Below are positions 9,292 to 18,436 of a DNA stretch of 64,000 nt, piece after piece. A model generated the notes under the pieces. The model made no database searches. It was given only the letters and a program-made list of their open reading frames with translations, and was not told the DNA's origin. The translations under genes and the position numbers were made by a program. Source of the DNA: Maribacter dokdonensis DSW-8 (lineage in GTDB: Bacteria; Bacteroidota; Bacteroidia; Flavobacteriales; Flavobacteriaceae); the NCBI RefSeq assembly GCF_001447995.1, contig NZ_LDPE01000004.1:1-64000 (forward strand). Reading direction: 5' to 3'. The stretch's first letter is position 1, and the number at the start of each line of letters is the position of its first letter.

Positions 9292-9453
9292 GATGTGTAA
9301 TGTTGACTTTGTAATTTAAGATATGGTGTAATTAAACACGGGTACGGAGATATATAGTTTTTAACCCCAAAGGGTGAAACGTGCCGTAGCTGTACCATAA
9401 GTAATAGTAGCTGAAGTGAAATCTAATGTTATGTCTGTTATATAGCAGTCCAT
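9292..9453 (-). promoter_or_regulatory. Candidate threonine attenuator (leader ORF plus spacer)
   Basis: The spacer between the leader stop and thrA holds CCGTACC (transcript sense, near 9340). This can pair either with GGTAC or with TACGG, both of which lie close together inside the late part of the leader ORF, so alternative pairings depending on ribosome position are possible. A small ACCC/GGGT stem overlaps the leader stop codon. I see no strong GC-rich hairpin followed by a U-run, so a classic intrinsic terminator is not evident; Rho-dependent termination or control of thrA translation would be alternatives. Confidence 0.45.
9361..9453 (-). CDS. Threonine operon leader peptide (30 residues)
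   Basis: A short minus-strand ORF from ATG at 9451..9453 to TAA at 9361..9363. It starts about 20 bp after a consensus -7 box and ends 69 bp before thrA. Of its 30 residues, eight are Thr (positions 6, 9, 13, 16, 18, 21, 23, 27) and three are Ile (5, 8, 17). It begins MDCYITDIT and ends RFTLWG. Thr is the end product of the downstream operon and Ile derives from Thr, the same codon logic as E. coli thrL. Too short for standard gene callers. A regulatory rather than enzymatic role is inferred; translation itself is not shown by the sequence. Confidence 0.8.
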   Translation of the reverse strand: MDCYITDITLDFTSATITYGTATARFTLWG

Positions 9454-9473
9454 AAATACTAATGGTTGAAAGT

Positions 9474-9503
9474 CAAAAGTAGTACATTTGATAACTTAAA
9501 CAA
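9474..9503 (-). promoter_or_regulatory. Promoter of the thr leader and thrABC
   Basis: On the minus strand TTG (9501..9503) is followed after 19 bp by TACTTTTG (9474..9481), a perfect match to TTG-N19-TAnnTTTG of Bacteroidota. The predicted transcript start, about 9467, lies only some 14 bases before the leader peptide ATG. Confidence 0.7.
9483..9490 (+). promoter_or_regulatory. Candidate -7 box for nnr, back to back with the thr promoter
   Basis: TACATTTG on the plus strand matches TAnnTTTG and is separated by one base from the minus-strand -7 box of the thr promoter (CAAAAGTA-g-TACATTTG). The nearest TTG upstream (9466..9468) is only 14 bp away, shorter than the usual spacer, so this is a weaker call. 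It would give a leader of about 60 bases before nnr. Confidence 0.35.
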
Positions 9504-9559
9504 ATCATTCCACAATTTTTTACGGAATAGTTATTTTTTAGATATAAATACAATAAAGA

Positions 9560-11110
9560 ATGAAATTATATAGCGCAAAACAAATTTATAAAGCAGATCA
9601 GATTTCTATAAAAAAGGAGGAAATTGGTAGTAATGAATTAATGGAACGTGCTGCTTTGCAACTTTTTAATTGGATGCATTTGCGTATGCAAGGAGCTCCA
9701 GTGAAAATTCATTTATTCTGTGGAATAGGTAATAACGGGGGCGATGGTATTGCGCTGGCCAGACATCTTGTGGATCATGGTTATAATTTAGAAGTATATG
9801 TTATCAATTATAGTGAAAAGAGGTCAAAAGACTTTTTAATTAACCTAGATCGATTAAAAGATCGAAAAGTTTGGCCGCATTTTATGAATTCTGATGATGA
9901 ACTACCGGCAATAGGTAGGGAAGATATCATTGTGGACGGCATTTTTGGAATAGGTTTAAATAGAACACCTGATGATTGGGTGATAAAAGTTATTCAGCAC
10001 TTAAATAATTCTCAGGCATTTATTCTTTCAATTGATATTCCTTCAGGATTGTTCACTGATCAAGGACCTGAAAATTTTGATGCTATTATAAAATCTAATT
10101 ATGTATTGAGTTTTCAAACTCCTAAACTAGTTTTCTTTTTGCCGGAAACTGGTGGTTTCATTGAACAATGGGAGGTATTGGATATAGGCTTAGATCCTGA
10201 GTATTTAATGCAAACCGAAACGGAATATGAGTTAATAGGGAAGAATGAAGTATTGACATTGTATAAGCCTAGGGAAAAATTTGGACATAAGGGTACCTAT
10301 GGCCATTCATTAATTGTTGGAGGAAGTTATGGGAAAATAGGTTCCGTTTGTCTTTCGTCTAAGGCTGCTCTTTGTGCCGGTAGCGGGTTGGTCACATCCT
10401 ATGTCCCCAGAATTGGTTATACTATACTGCAGACCGCATTACCCGAAATAATGGTGTTGACAGATCTTGAAGAAAAAGAACTTACTGAAATTAAGTTTGA
10501 TATTGAGCCAAGCGTGGTAGGGATAGGAATGGGGATGGGTACAAGCGATGTGTCTATTAAGGCATTTGCAAGTTTCTTAGAGCAAAATAAATTTCCCTTG
10601 GTAATTGATGCAGATGCACTTAATATACTTTCTAAAAAGAAAGAACTGTTAAAAGAGCTTCCTGAAAAAACTATTTTAACGCCTCATCCAAAAGAGTTGG
10701 AGCGATTGATCGGCAGTTGGAAAGATGACTTTGAAAAGTTGAAAAAAGTAAAGGAGTTTTCAAAAAAATATAATTGTATTGTAGTTGTAAAGGGTGCACA
10801 CACTATTGTGGTTTATAATGACAAGGGATATGTAAATACCACTGGTAATCCTGGTATGGCTACAGCAGGAACAGGTGATGTGTTAACAGGTGTAATTACA
10901 GGGTTGTTGGCGCAAGGTTACCCGGCACTGGATGCTTCAATCTTTGGGGTCTATTTACATGGCAGATCTGGAGATATAGCCGTAGAGTCTACTGGTTTTC
11001 AGTCCTTAACCGCTTCAGATGTTATAGATAATTTGGCAAATGCATATTTGGATTTGTTTAAATTGCCAGAACAACCCGTTACGGAAGAAGAAAATCAGTC
11101 CAATCAATAA
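9560..11110 (+). CDS. nnr: Bifunctional NAD(P)H-hydrate epimerase / ADP-dependent NAD(P)H-hydrate dehydratase
   Basis: 516 residues, a two-domain fusion. The N-terminal ~220 residues are the YjeF_N epimerase domain with CGIGNNGGDGIALARHL (residues ~55-71) and DGIFGIGLNR. The C-terminal ~280 residues are the ribokinase-like dehydratase (carbohydrate kinase, YjeF_C) with HKGTYGHSLIVGGS, LTPHPKELERL and the ATP/ADP site GNPGMATAGTGDVLTG. The protein repairs hydrated NADH and NADPH: the epimerase interconverts R and S forms and the dehydratase restores the cofactor. It is divergent from thrA and convergent with the next minus-strand gene, 3 bp away. Confidence 0.96.
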   Translation: MKLYSAKQIYKADQISIKKEEIGSNELMERAALQLFNWMHLRMQGAPVKIHLFCGIGNNGGDGIALARHLVDHGYNLEVYVINYSEKRSKDFLINLDRLKDRKVWPHFMNSDDELPAIGREDIIVDGIFGIGLNRTPDDWVIKVIQHLNNSQAFILSIDIPSGLFTDQGPENFDAIIKSNYVLSFQTPKLVFFLPETGGFIEQWEVLDIGLDPEYLMQTETEYELIGKNEVLTLYKPREKFGHKGTYGHSLIVGGSYGKIGSVCLSSKAALCAGSGLVTSYVPRIGYTILQTALPEIMVLTDLEEKELTEIKFDIEPSVVGIGMGMGTSDVSIKAFASFLEQNKFPLVIDADALNILSKKKELLKELPEKTILTPHPKELERLIGSWKDDFEKLKKVKEFSKKYNCIVVVKGAHTIVVYNDKGYVNTTGNPGMATAGTGDVLTGVITGLLAQGYPALDASIFGVYLHGRSGDIAVESTGFQSLTASDVIDNLANAYLDLFKLPEQPVTEEENQSNQ

Positions 11111-11113
11111 TTC

Positions 11114-11512
11114 TTAAGAATTTACCCTTCTTTTAACCCATTTTAATGCGTTATCAAATTCTATGAAGAATTTCATAGGCTTTTTGTAAAACAGTTTTTC
11201 GATCTTAAAGTTATGCATGTCGATTTCTTTTACCGAAACGATTGCAAAAGCTTTAAGATTGTCTAGTTGTTTTAAGTAGTTGTAAATGGTTGGGTCAATG
11301 GCAAATGAGTGCCTACGTAGACTAATGAACCCAAAATTCTTATCTCTAAAATGAATTTCAGCTATACCAATAATTTGGTAAGCTCTTTCTAATGTTAATG
11401 TAGCGCCCTCGTCAAAGATGGATACCATGTAATTCTCATAAACCTGAATTTTGCCTGTTTCTAATTCGTACTCTCGCACAATTACTTTTTTCTTGGTAGA
11501 TCCAACTTTCAT
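11114..11512 (-). CDS. Conserved hypothetical protein, SpoIIAA/STAS-like size and pattern
   Basis: 132 residues, no signal peptide or membrane segment. The pattern (a strand-rich N-terminus, LERAYQIIGIAEIHFRDKNFGFISLRRHSFAIDP, then alternating helix and strand, ending FFIEFDNALKWVK) resembles the small STAS/SEC14-like proteins of Flavobacteriia that have no known job; this assignment is weak. It ends 3 bp from the convergent nnr gene, with no hairpin between them, so the two transcripts may overlap. It is separated from clpC by the clpC terminator. Confidence 0.6.
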   Translation of the reverse strand: MKVGSTKKKVIVREYELETGKIQVYENYMVSIFDEGATLTLERAYQIIGIAEIHFRDKNFGFISLRRHSFAIDPTIYNYLKQLDNLKAFAIVSVKEIDMHNFKIEKLFYKKPMKFFIEFDNALKWVKRRVNS

Positions 11513-11670
11513 TCTTTCAGTATTAATATAGTGTGTCTTGAGCGAAAGTAAAGTGAACTACAATCTTTGTGCAAAATTTTAGTTTAAACGCGAAAATATC
11601 GTTCGTACTGCGTATAGCTATGAATGGCTGTATTTCTATTCTTACGACTTAAAAAGTATTGTACGAAAAA

Positions 11671-11696
11671 AGAGCCCTAACAAGGGCTCTTTTTTT
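11671..11696 (-). terminator. Intrinsic terminator of clpC
   Basis: An 8-bp GC-rich stem (11671..11678 with 11683..11690, loop of 4) is flanked by A-runs and T-runs on both sides. It lies about 20 bp after the clpC stop; the A-run before 11671 becomes the U-run of the minus-strand RNA. There is no plus-strand gene that would need it. Confidence 0.9.
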
Positions 11697-11717
11697 ATAC
11701 TGTAAAAGTGAGAAAAT

Positions 11718-14270
11718 CTACGTTTTAGGAGACTCTTCCTCGGCTTTTTCAATCTTAATGGTCAATTCTTCGCTCTTTTTGTCAAGATCAATATAAATAC
11801 TGTCACCTTCCTTAAGCTTGGAATTCACTATTTCTTCCGCTAAGGCATCTTCAATGTATTTTTGAATTGCTCTTTTTAACGGTCTTGCACCATACTGCTT
11901 ATCAAAACCTTTCTCAGCGATATAGTCTTTTGCTTCATCGGTAAGATTCAAGTGGTAACCAATATCCTTGATTCTCTTGAACAATTTAGCTAGTTCTATA
12001 TCAATGATCTTATGAATGTCCTCTCTTTCCAGGGCATTAAATACAATAACATCATCAATTCTATTTAAAAACTCTGGGGCAAAAGCTTTCTTTAAGGCAT
12101 TTTCAATAACACCTTTCTGGTGAGCATCTTCCTGAGATTTTTTTGCAGCTGTACCAAAACCTACACCTTGTCCAAAATCTTTTAATTGTCTAGCTCCAAT
12201 ATTGGAGGTCATAATAATGATAGTATTTCTAAAGTCGATCTTACGACCCAAACTATCTGTTAAGAAACCATCATCCAATACCTGTAAAAGCATATTGAAA
12301 ACATCTGGGTGTGCCTTTTCAACCTCATCCAATAGTATTACCGAATACGGTTTTCTTCTAACTTTTTCTGTTAGTTGACCACCTTCTTCATAACCTACAT
12401 ATCCTGGAGGGGCACCTACCAATCTAGAGATGGCAAACTTCTCCATATACTCACTCATATCAATACGTATAAGAGCGTCTTCAGAATCAAAAAGTTCTTT
12501 TGCCAATACTTTGGCAAGTTGGGTTTTACCAACACCGGTCTGACCTAAGAATATAAATGAGCCAATTGGCTTGTTGGGATCTTTAAGTCCCGCTCTATTA
12601 CGCTGAATAGCTTTGGAAACCTTTGCAACGGCATCGTTTTGACCAATTACATTAGATTTGATCAATTCCGGTAGACCAGCTAATTTATTACTTTCTGTTT
12701 GCGCTATTCTATTAACAGGTATACCGCTCATCATTGAAACAACATCGGCAACATTTTCTTCGCTAACGGTCTCTTTGTTCAGTTTACTGTCATCTTCCCA
12801 TCGCTCTTGGGCTATGGCAAGTTCTTTTTCCAGACTCTTTTCGTCATCACGTAATTTAGCAGCTTCTTCGTATTTCTGCTTTTTTACCACACTGTTTTTA
12901 AGTTCACGAACATCTTCCAATTTCTTTTCTAATTCAAGAATTTGCTTTGGAACATCCATATTAACAATGTGTACTCTAGAGCCAGCCTCATCTAAAGCAT
13001 CGATAGCCTTGTCCGGTAAAAAACGATCGGTCATGTACCTATTTGTAAGTTTTACGCAAGCTTCAATAGCTTCGTCAGTATAGGTTACATTATGGTGGTC
13101 TTCGTATTTACCTTTAATATTATGTAGAATCTCCACTGTTTCTTCAACAGAAGTAGGTTCTACAATAACCTTTTGAAAACGTCTTTCTAGGGCACCATCT
13201 TTTTCAATATATTGTCTGTATTCATCTAAAGTAGTTGCACCAATACATTGAATTTCGCCTCTTGCCAATGCAGGTTTAAACATATTTGAAGCATCTAAAC
13301 TTCCAGTTGCGCCACCGGCACCAACAATAGTATGAATTTCATCTATGAATAAAATGACATCTTCATTCTTTTCAAGTTCGTTCATGACCGCTTTCATGCG
13401 TTCTTCAAACTGTCCTCTGTATTTAGTCCCGGCAACCAAAGAAGCAAGGTCAAGTGTTACCACTCTTTTATTGTACAGAATTCTTGAAACTTTTTTATTG
13501 ATTATTCGAAGGGCAAGACCCTCTGCAATGGCACTTTTACCAACACCTGGCTCACCAATTAACAGTGGATTGTTCTTTTTTCTTCGGCTAAGAATTTGCG
13601 AAACCCTTTCAATTTCTTTTTCTCTACCAACAACAGGGTCCAGTTTGTTTTCCTCTGCCATCTGTGTAAGGTCCCTACCAAAATTATCCAGAACTGGAGT
13701 TTTAGATTTTTTGGCACCTTTTTGATTAGAAGCAGAGCCAAAGGTGCTTTCTTTTCCTTCATTGGACTCTTCAGAGTCACTTGGGAAAGATTCGGCCGTT
13801 GGGCCATCTACCATATCGTCATCACTTGTAATCATAAATTTAAACTGTTCTTTAACACCGTCGTAATCGACCTTAAGTTTATGTAAAAGTTTTGTTGTAG
13901 GATCGTTTTCATTTCTAAGGATACAAAGTAGAAGGTGCGCAGTATTTATAGAAGAACTTTGAAAAAGTTTAGCTTCTAAAAAAGTTGTTTTTAAAGCACG
14001 TTCAGCTTGTCTTGTCAAATGCAAGTTCTTTTTGTCTTTTTGTACGCCACTCGCGTTAGGGTTAGAAGGACTTAGAATTTCTACCTTTCTACGTAAGTGT
14101 TCTAAATCGACTTCTAAAGCATCTAAAATGCTAATGGCCTTCCCGTTTCCATCTCTAAGAAGCCCAAGCATGAGGTGCTCGGTACCGATAAAATCGTGAC
14201 CAAGTCGTAATGCTTCCTCTTTGCTATAAGCAATAACATCCTTTACTCTTGGGGAAAAATTATCATCCAT
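11718..14270 (-). CDS. clpC: ClpC-type AAA+ unfoldase, ATP-binding subunit of Clp protease
   Basis: 850 residues with the ClpC layout: two Clp-N repeats (residues ~1-145), first AAA+ module with GEPGVGKSAIAEG, a UVR-like coiled middle domain (about residues 430-470), second AAA+ module with GQTGVGKTQLAKVLA and LLDEVEKAHPDVFN, and a C-terminal ClpB_D2-small domain. A VGF tripeptide in QGVGFGTAAKK corresponds to the ClpP-docking loop, so the protein is expected to work with ClpP in regulated proteolysis rather than as a ClpB-type disaggregase. It is transcribed alone, divergent from gyrA, and ends at a strong terminator. Confidence 0.96.
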   Translation of the reverse strand: MDDNFSPRVKDVIAYSKEEALRLGHDFIGTEHLMLGLLRDGNGKAISILDALEVDLEHLRRKVEILSPSNPNASGVQKDKKNLHLTRQAERALKTTFLEAKLFQSSSINTAHLLLCILRNENDPTTKLLHKLKVDYDGVKEQFKFMITSDDDMVDGPTAESFPSDSEESNEGKESTFGSASNQKGAKKSKTPVLDNFGRDLTQMAEENKLDPVVGREKEIERVSQILSRRKKNNPLLIGEPGVGKSAIAEGLALRIINKKVSRILYNKRVVTLDLASLVAGTKYRGQFEERMKAVMNELEKNEDVILFIDEIHTIVGAGGATGSLDASNMFKPALARGEIQCIGATTLDEYRQYIEKDGALERRFQKVIVEPTSVEETVEILHNIKGKYEDHHNVTYTDEAIEACVKLTNRYMTDRFLPDKAIDALDEAGSRVHIVNMDVPKQILELEKKLEDVRELKNSVVKKQKYEEAAKLRDDEKSLEKELAIAQERWEDDSKLNKETVSEENVADVVSMMSGIPVNRIAQTESNKLAGLPELIKSNVIGQNDAVAKVSKAIQRNRAGLKDPNKPIGSFIFLGQTGVGKTQLAKVLAKELFDSEDALIRIDMSEYMEKFAISRLVGAPPGYVGYEEGGQLTEKVRRKPYSVILLDEVEKAHPDVFNMLLQVLDDGFLTDSLGRKIDFRNTIIIMTSNIGARQLKDFGQGVGFGTAAKKSQEDAHQKGVIENALKKAFAPEFLNRIDDVIVFNALEREDIHKIIDIELAKLFKRIKDIGYHLNLTDEAKDYIAEKGFDKQYGARPLKRAIQKYIEDALAEEIVNSKLKEGDSIYIDLDKKSEELTIKIEKAEEESPKT

Positions 14271-14462
14271 ATACTATATTATCTTCTATAAAATTACTAA
14301 ATCTCATCCAATCATTGGCAAATACCGTACCTATAATCGTTAAAGTTATTGTAAAAGCCATTAAAACCCGCTTTAATAAGTACGAAATTAGCGGATAAAG
14401 TAAAAATTAACATAACTCTGCCAAGTGTTAATAAAAATTAATATTATTGAATCCACATATTC

Positions 14463-14491
14463 TTGAAACGCCTAGGATTTAAGTATATTGG
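14463..14491 (+). promoter_or_regulatory. Candidate promoter of gyrA
   Basis: TTG (14463..14465) is followed after 18 bp by TATATTGG (14484..14491), one mismatch from TAnnTTTG. The expected transcript start is about 30 bases before the gyrA ATG. It lies in the 259-bp gap between the divergent clpC and gyrA genes; nothing else was recognised in that gap. Confidence 0.45.
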
Positions 14492-14529
14492 CATGCTTTT
14501 TTACTAATTAAAAAACAGAAGATTTTAAA

Positions 14530-17088
14530 ATGGCTGACGGTGAAAAATTGATTCCCATAAATATTGAAGAGGAAATGAAATCTGCCTACATTGATTACTC
14601 AATGTCGGTCATTGTGTCACGTGCCCTGCCAGATGTTAGGGACGGATTAAAACCCGTACACAGAAGAGTTCTTTTCGGAATGCATGAATTAGGAGTTAGA
14701 AGTAATAGCTCACATAAGAAATCTGCACGTATTGTAGGGGAAGTTTTAGGTAAGTACCACCCACATGGTGATACTTCTGTATATGATACCATGGTGCGTA
14801 TGGCTCAAGAATGGAGTTTACGCTACATGCTTGTAGATGGTCAAGGTAACTTTGGATCAATAGATGGTGATAGTCCTGCAGCAATGCGTTATACGGAAGC
14901 CCGTATGCGTAAAATTGCAGATGACATGTTGGCTGATATTGATAAAGAAACGGTTGATCATCAATTGAATTTTGACGATTCTTTAAAAGAACCTACGGTT
15001 TTGCCAACAAGGGTGCCAAACCTTTTAGTGAACGGTGCGTCTGGTATTGCGGTAGGTATGGCTACCAATATGCCTCCTCACAATTTATCTGAAGTAGTAG
15101 ATGGTACGGTAGCTTATATTGATAATAATGATATTGAGATAGACGAGCTGATCACCCATATTAAAGCACCAGATTTTCCAACCGGTGGTATTATATATGG
15201 TTATGATGGAGTTAAAGAGGCTTTTCATACAGGTAGAGGTCGTGTAAAAATACGTGCAAAGGCTAGCTTTGAAGAGGTTCAGGGAAGGGAGTGTATTGTG
15301 GTTACAGAGATTCCTTATCAGGTGAACAAGGCAGATATGATCAAGAAAACTGCCGATCTTGTTAATGATAAAAAGATAGAGGGTATCTCTAACATTAGAG
15401 ACGAATCTGACCGTAACGGTATGCGTATCGTTTACATTTTAAAGAGAGATGCTATTCCTAATATAGTATTGAACATGTTGTACAAGTATACGGCATTGCA
15501 ATCCTCATTTAGTGTAAATAATATTGCATTGGTAAATGGTAGGCCGCAGTTGTTGAATGTCAAGGAAATGATACATCATTTTGTTGAGCATAGACATGAA
15601 GTAGTGGTTAGGCGTACTCAGTTCGAGTTGAAAAAAGCTGAAGATCGTGCCCATATACTAGAAGGTTTAATAATTGCTTCTGATAATATAGATGAGGTAA
15701 TTGCAATAATTAGAGCTTCCAATAATGCTGATGAGGCAAGGAACAACTTAATTGAACGCTTTAAATTAAGTGAGATTCAAGCCAAGGCCATTGTTGAAAT
15801 GCGTTTACGTCAGTTGACAGGTCTGGAGCAAGATAAGCTTAGAACCGAGTATGATGAAATTATGCTTCTTATTGCCGATTTAAAAGATATTCTTGATAAA
15901 AAGGAGCGAAGAATGCAAATCATCAAAGATGAGCTTCTTGAGGTTAAGGAAAAGTATGGCGATGAAAGAAGGTCTGTAATCAATGTAGCAGGTGGAGATC
16001 TTAGCATGGAAGATATGATTCCAGATGAGCAAGTGGTAATTACCATTTCTCACGCAGGTTATATCAAGAGAACTCCTTTGACCGAGTACAAAACGCAAAA
16101 TAGAGGTGGTGTAGGTCAAAAAGCATCCTCAACCAGAAATGAAGATTTCTTAGAGCATTTGTTCGTTGGTACCAACCACCAATATATGTTGTTCTTTACG
16201 CAAAAAGGAAAATGTTTCTGGATGCGTGTGTTTGAAATACCTGAAGGTAGTAGAACGTCTAAAGGTAGGGCAATTCAGAACCTGATCAATATAGAACAGG
16301 ATGATAGCGTAAAGGCGTTCATTTGTACGCAAGATTTAAAGGATGAAGATTACATAAATGCACATTATGTGATTATGGCTACTAAAAAAGGTGTGGTTAA
16401 GAAAACATCTTTAGAGCAATATTCAAGACCACGTCAAAATGGTATCAATGCCATTACCGTTCGAGATGGTGATGAGTTGCTAGAAGCTAAGTTGACTACG
16501 GGAACAAGTCAAATATTCCTTGGACTTAAATCTGGTAAGGCAATTAGGTTTGAAGAAAGTAAAACTAGACCAATGGGTAGAAATGCTTCTGGTGTTAGAG
16601 GTGTAACTTTGGCAAATGATGAAGACGAAGTAATCGGTATGGTGTCGGTTCATAATTTTGAGGAAGAAATTTTAGTTGTTTCTGAAAAAGGTTATGGAAA
16701 AAGATCTAGTATAGAAGATTATAGGGTTACCAATAGAGGAGGTAAAGGGGTTAAGACTATTAGTGTTACTGATAAAACGGGCGGACTTGTAGCTATTAAA
16801 AACGTTACCGACTCTGATGATTTAATGATTATCAACAAATCTGGAATAGCAATTCGTATGAGCGTAGAGGATTTACGTGTTATGGGAAGAGCTACACAAG
16901 GTGTTAGGTTGATCAATATTAAAGGTAACGACTCTATTGCTGCAGTTGCTAAGGTTATGAAGGATGAAGATGATCTTGAAGAATCTGAAATCCTTGATAT
17001 TGAAGTGAATACTGAGGGTGCAACTGAAGTAGATGATACTGAAGAAAAAGATGGCACAGAGATTGATAATCCTGATACCGAAGAATAA
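14530..17088 (+). CDS. gyrA: DNA gyrase subunit A
   Basis: 852 residues. The N-terminal winged-helix/tower breakage-reunion domain begins [39 protein letters not shown] in conserved order, and the active-site Tyr is Y121 in [10 protein letters not shown]. The quinolone-resistance region reads [10 protein letters not shown]: Thr82 and Asp86 stand at the E. coli Ser83 and Asp87 positions. The C-terminal beta-pinwheel (from about residue 500) includes the GyrA-box-like NRGGVGQKA and repeated pinwheel blades. A ~45-residue acidic Asp/Glu/Thr tail ends the protein. With GyrB it introduces negative supercoils. The TPR gene follows after 37 bp and may be co-transcribed. Confidence 0.98.
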   Translation: MADGEKLIPINIEEEMKSAYIDYSMSVIVSRALPDVRDGLKPVHRRVLFGMHELGVRSNSSHKKSARIVGEVLGKYHPHGDTSVYDTMVRMAQEWSLRYMLVDGQGNFGSIDGDSPAAMRYTEARMRKIADDMLADIDKETVDHQLNFDDSLKEPTVLPTRVPNLLVNGASGIAVGMATNMPPHNLSEVVDGTVAYIDNNDIEIDELITHIKAPDFPTGGIIYGYDGVKEAFHTGRGRVKIRAKASFEEVQGRECIVVTEIPYQVNKADMIKKTADLVNDKKIEGISNIRDESDRNGMRIVYILKRDAIPNIVLNMLYKYTALQSSFSVNNIALVNGRPQLLNVKEMIHHFVEHRHEVVVRRTQFELKKAEDRAHILEGLIIASDNIDEVIAIIRASNNADEARNNLIERFKLSEIQAKAIVEMRLRQLTGLEQDKLRTEYDEIMLLIADLKDILDKKERRMQIIKDELLEVKEKYGDERRSVINVAGGDLSMEDMIPDEQVVITISHAGYIKRTPLTEYKTQNRGGVGQKASSTRNEDFLEHLFVGTNHQYMLFFTQKGKCFWMRVFEIPEGSRTSKGRAIQNLINIEQDDSVKAFICTQDLKDEDYINAHYVIMATKKGVVKKTSLEQYSRPRQNGINAITVRDGDELLEAKLTTGTSQIFLGLKSGKAIRFEESKTRPMGRNASGVRGVTLANDEDEVIGMVSVHNFEEEILVVSEKGYGKRSSIEDYRVTNRGGKGVKTISVTDKTGGLVAIKNVTDSDDLMIINKSGIAIRMSVEDLRVMGRATQGVRLINIKGNDSIAAVAKVMKDEDDLEESEILDIEVNTEGATEVDDTEEKDGTEIDNPDTEE

Positions 17089-17125
17089 ACTTAAATAATA
17101 AACACTAATAATTAATATATTAAAA

Positions 17126-18388
17126 ATGAAAAATAGGTTATTACTTGTAGCGGCGCTGACATTTACTATGGTCGGTTTTGCTCAAAAGAATGAAATAAAG
17201 TCTGCGGAAAAGGCATTAAAATCTGGCGATGCTACAGCAGCCAAAACTGCTATAGAAGCTGCTTCAGGTACTATTGCTGCAGCTGATGAGAAAACTCAGG
17301 CGCAATATTACTTTACAAGAGGTAAAATTTATAGCGATTTAGCCAAAAAAGGAGATAATGATGCATTTGAAAAATCTGCGAATTCTTTTAAAAAGGTTAT
17401 TGAGATAGAAGAAGCTTCTGGTAAACAAAAATATTCTTCTGAGACTAACCAGTATATGGCAGCATTGACTGCAGATTTGGTTAACTCTGCGGTTAGCGAT
17501 AACAGTAACAATAAGTTTAAAGAAGCGGCTGAGAAGTTGTATATGAGCTATACATTGAGTCCTAAGGATACATCTTACTTGTACTATGCTGCAGGTAGTG
17601 CTGTAAACGGTGGTCATTATGAAATGGCGTTAGATTATTATAACAAATTACAAGAAGTAGGTTATGATGGTAGCGGTGTTGTGTATAAGGCTACGAATGC
17701 GGCTTCAGGTGAAGTTGAGGAGATGGATAAAGTTCAACGTGACCTTATGGTGAAATCTGGTACTTATACCAATCCTGTGGATGAAAAAACGCCATCTAAA
17801 AAAGCTGAAATTGTTAAGAATACAGCATTGATCTACACTCAATTAGGGCAAGATGAAAAAGCTTTAGAAGCATATCAGGCAGCTAGAAAAAATGATCCAG
17901 AAGATGTAAATCTTATTTTAAACGAAGCAAACCTTTATTTCAATCAAGGAAATAAAGATAAGTTTAAAGAATTAATGGCTCAGGCAATAGCACTTGCACC
18001 AGATAATCCAGATTTACATTACAACGTTGGTGTAATTAGCATGGAGCAAGACAATTATGAAGATGCTCGTGTATCTTACAAAAAAGCGATAGAGCTTGAT
18101 CCTAAATATACCAATGCATATTTAAATCTTTCTACAACCTATGTAAATGAAGGTAACAACCTTATTGATGAAATGAACTCGTTAGGTAATAGTAGAGCGG
18201 ATATTGCCAAGTATGATGAATTGAAAGAGAAAAAGGATAGCTTGTTCAAGCAAGGTGCAGATGTTTTGGAAGATGCATTGAAGAACAACCCTGGTAATGA
18301 AAATATCATGACACAGCTTAAGAATATTTATGGAGCTATGGGTGATACTGAAAACTTTACTAGAATAAAGAAGTTGTTAGGAGAGTAA
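17126..18388 (+). CDS. Exported tetratricopeptide repeat protein
   Basis: 420 residues with a cleavable signal peptide (hydrophobic LLLVAALTFTMVGFAQ, cut near residue 20). The rest is helical TPR repeats: clear units include QLGQDEKALEAYQAARKNDPEDV, then PDNPDLHYNVGVISMEQ and NYEDARVSYKKAIELDPKYTNAYLNL at about residues 285-340. TPR proteins act as protein-binding scaffolds; the partner is unknown. The place is periplasm or outer membrane. It sits 37 bp after gyrA and ends with a strong bidirectional terminator 20 bp after its stop. Confidence 0.88.
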   Translation: MKNRLLLVAALTFTMVGFAQKNEIKSAEKALKSGDATAAKTAIEAASGTIAAADEKTQAQYYFTRGKIYSDLAKKGDNDAFEKSANSFKKVIEIEEASGKQKYSSETNQYMAALTADLVNSAVSDNSNNKFKEAAEKLYMSYTLSPKDTSYLYYAAGSAVNGGHYEMALDYYNKLQEVGYDGSGVVYKATNAASGEVEEMDKVQRDLMVKSGTYTNPVDEKTPSKKAEIVKNTALIYTQLGQDEKALEAYQAARKNDPEDVNLILNEANLYFNQGNKDKFKELMAQAIALAPDNPDLHYNVGVISMEQDNYEDARVSYKKAIELDPKYTNAYLNLSTTYVNEGNNLIDEMNSLGNSRADIAKYDELKEKKDSLFKQGADVLEDALKNNPGNENIMTQLKNIYGAMGDTENFTRIKKLLGE

Positions 18389-18410
18389 TTCTAACTTACA
18401 GCAAAATGAA

Positions 18411-18436
18411 AAAGGCCCTAATTAGGGCCTTTTTTT
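18411..18436. terminator. Bidirectional intrinsic terminator
   Basis: A perfect 9-bp stem (18411..18419 with 18424..18432) around AATT is followed by a T-run, with an A-rich stretch to the left. It lies between the convergent TPR gene and the C40-like gene and serves both. Confidence 0.92.

Noticed and set aside
9292..9360. Classic intrinsic terminator in the thr leader
   Set aside because: Only short stems (4-5 bp) and no U-run were found; attenuation by simple termination hairpin is not supported.
13345..13886. Plus-strand ORFs of about 100-130 codons inside clpC
   Set aside because: They lie opposite fully conserved ClpC motifs and have Ser/Leu/Phe-rich shadow composition.
14620..14790. 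Quinolone resistance from Thr82 in GyrA
   Set aside because: Thr at this position is common in Bacteroidota as wild type, and Asp86 is intact, so no resistance claim is made.
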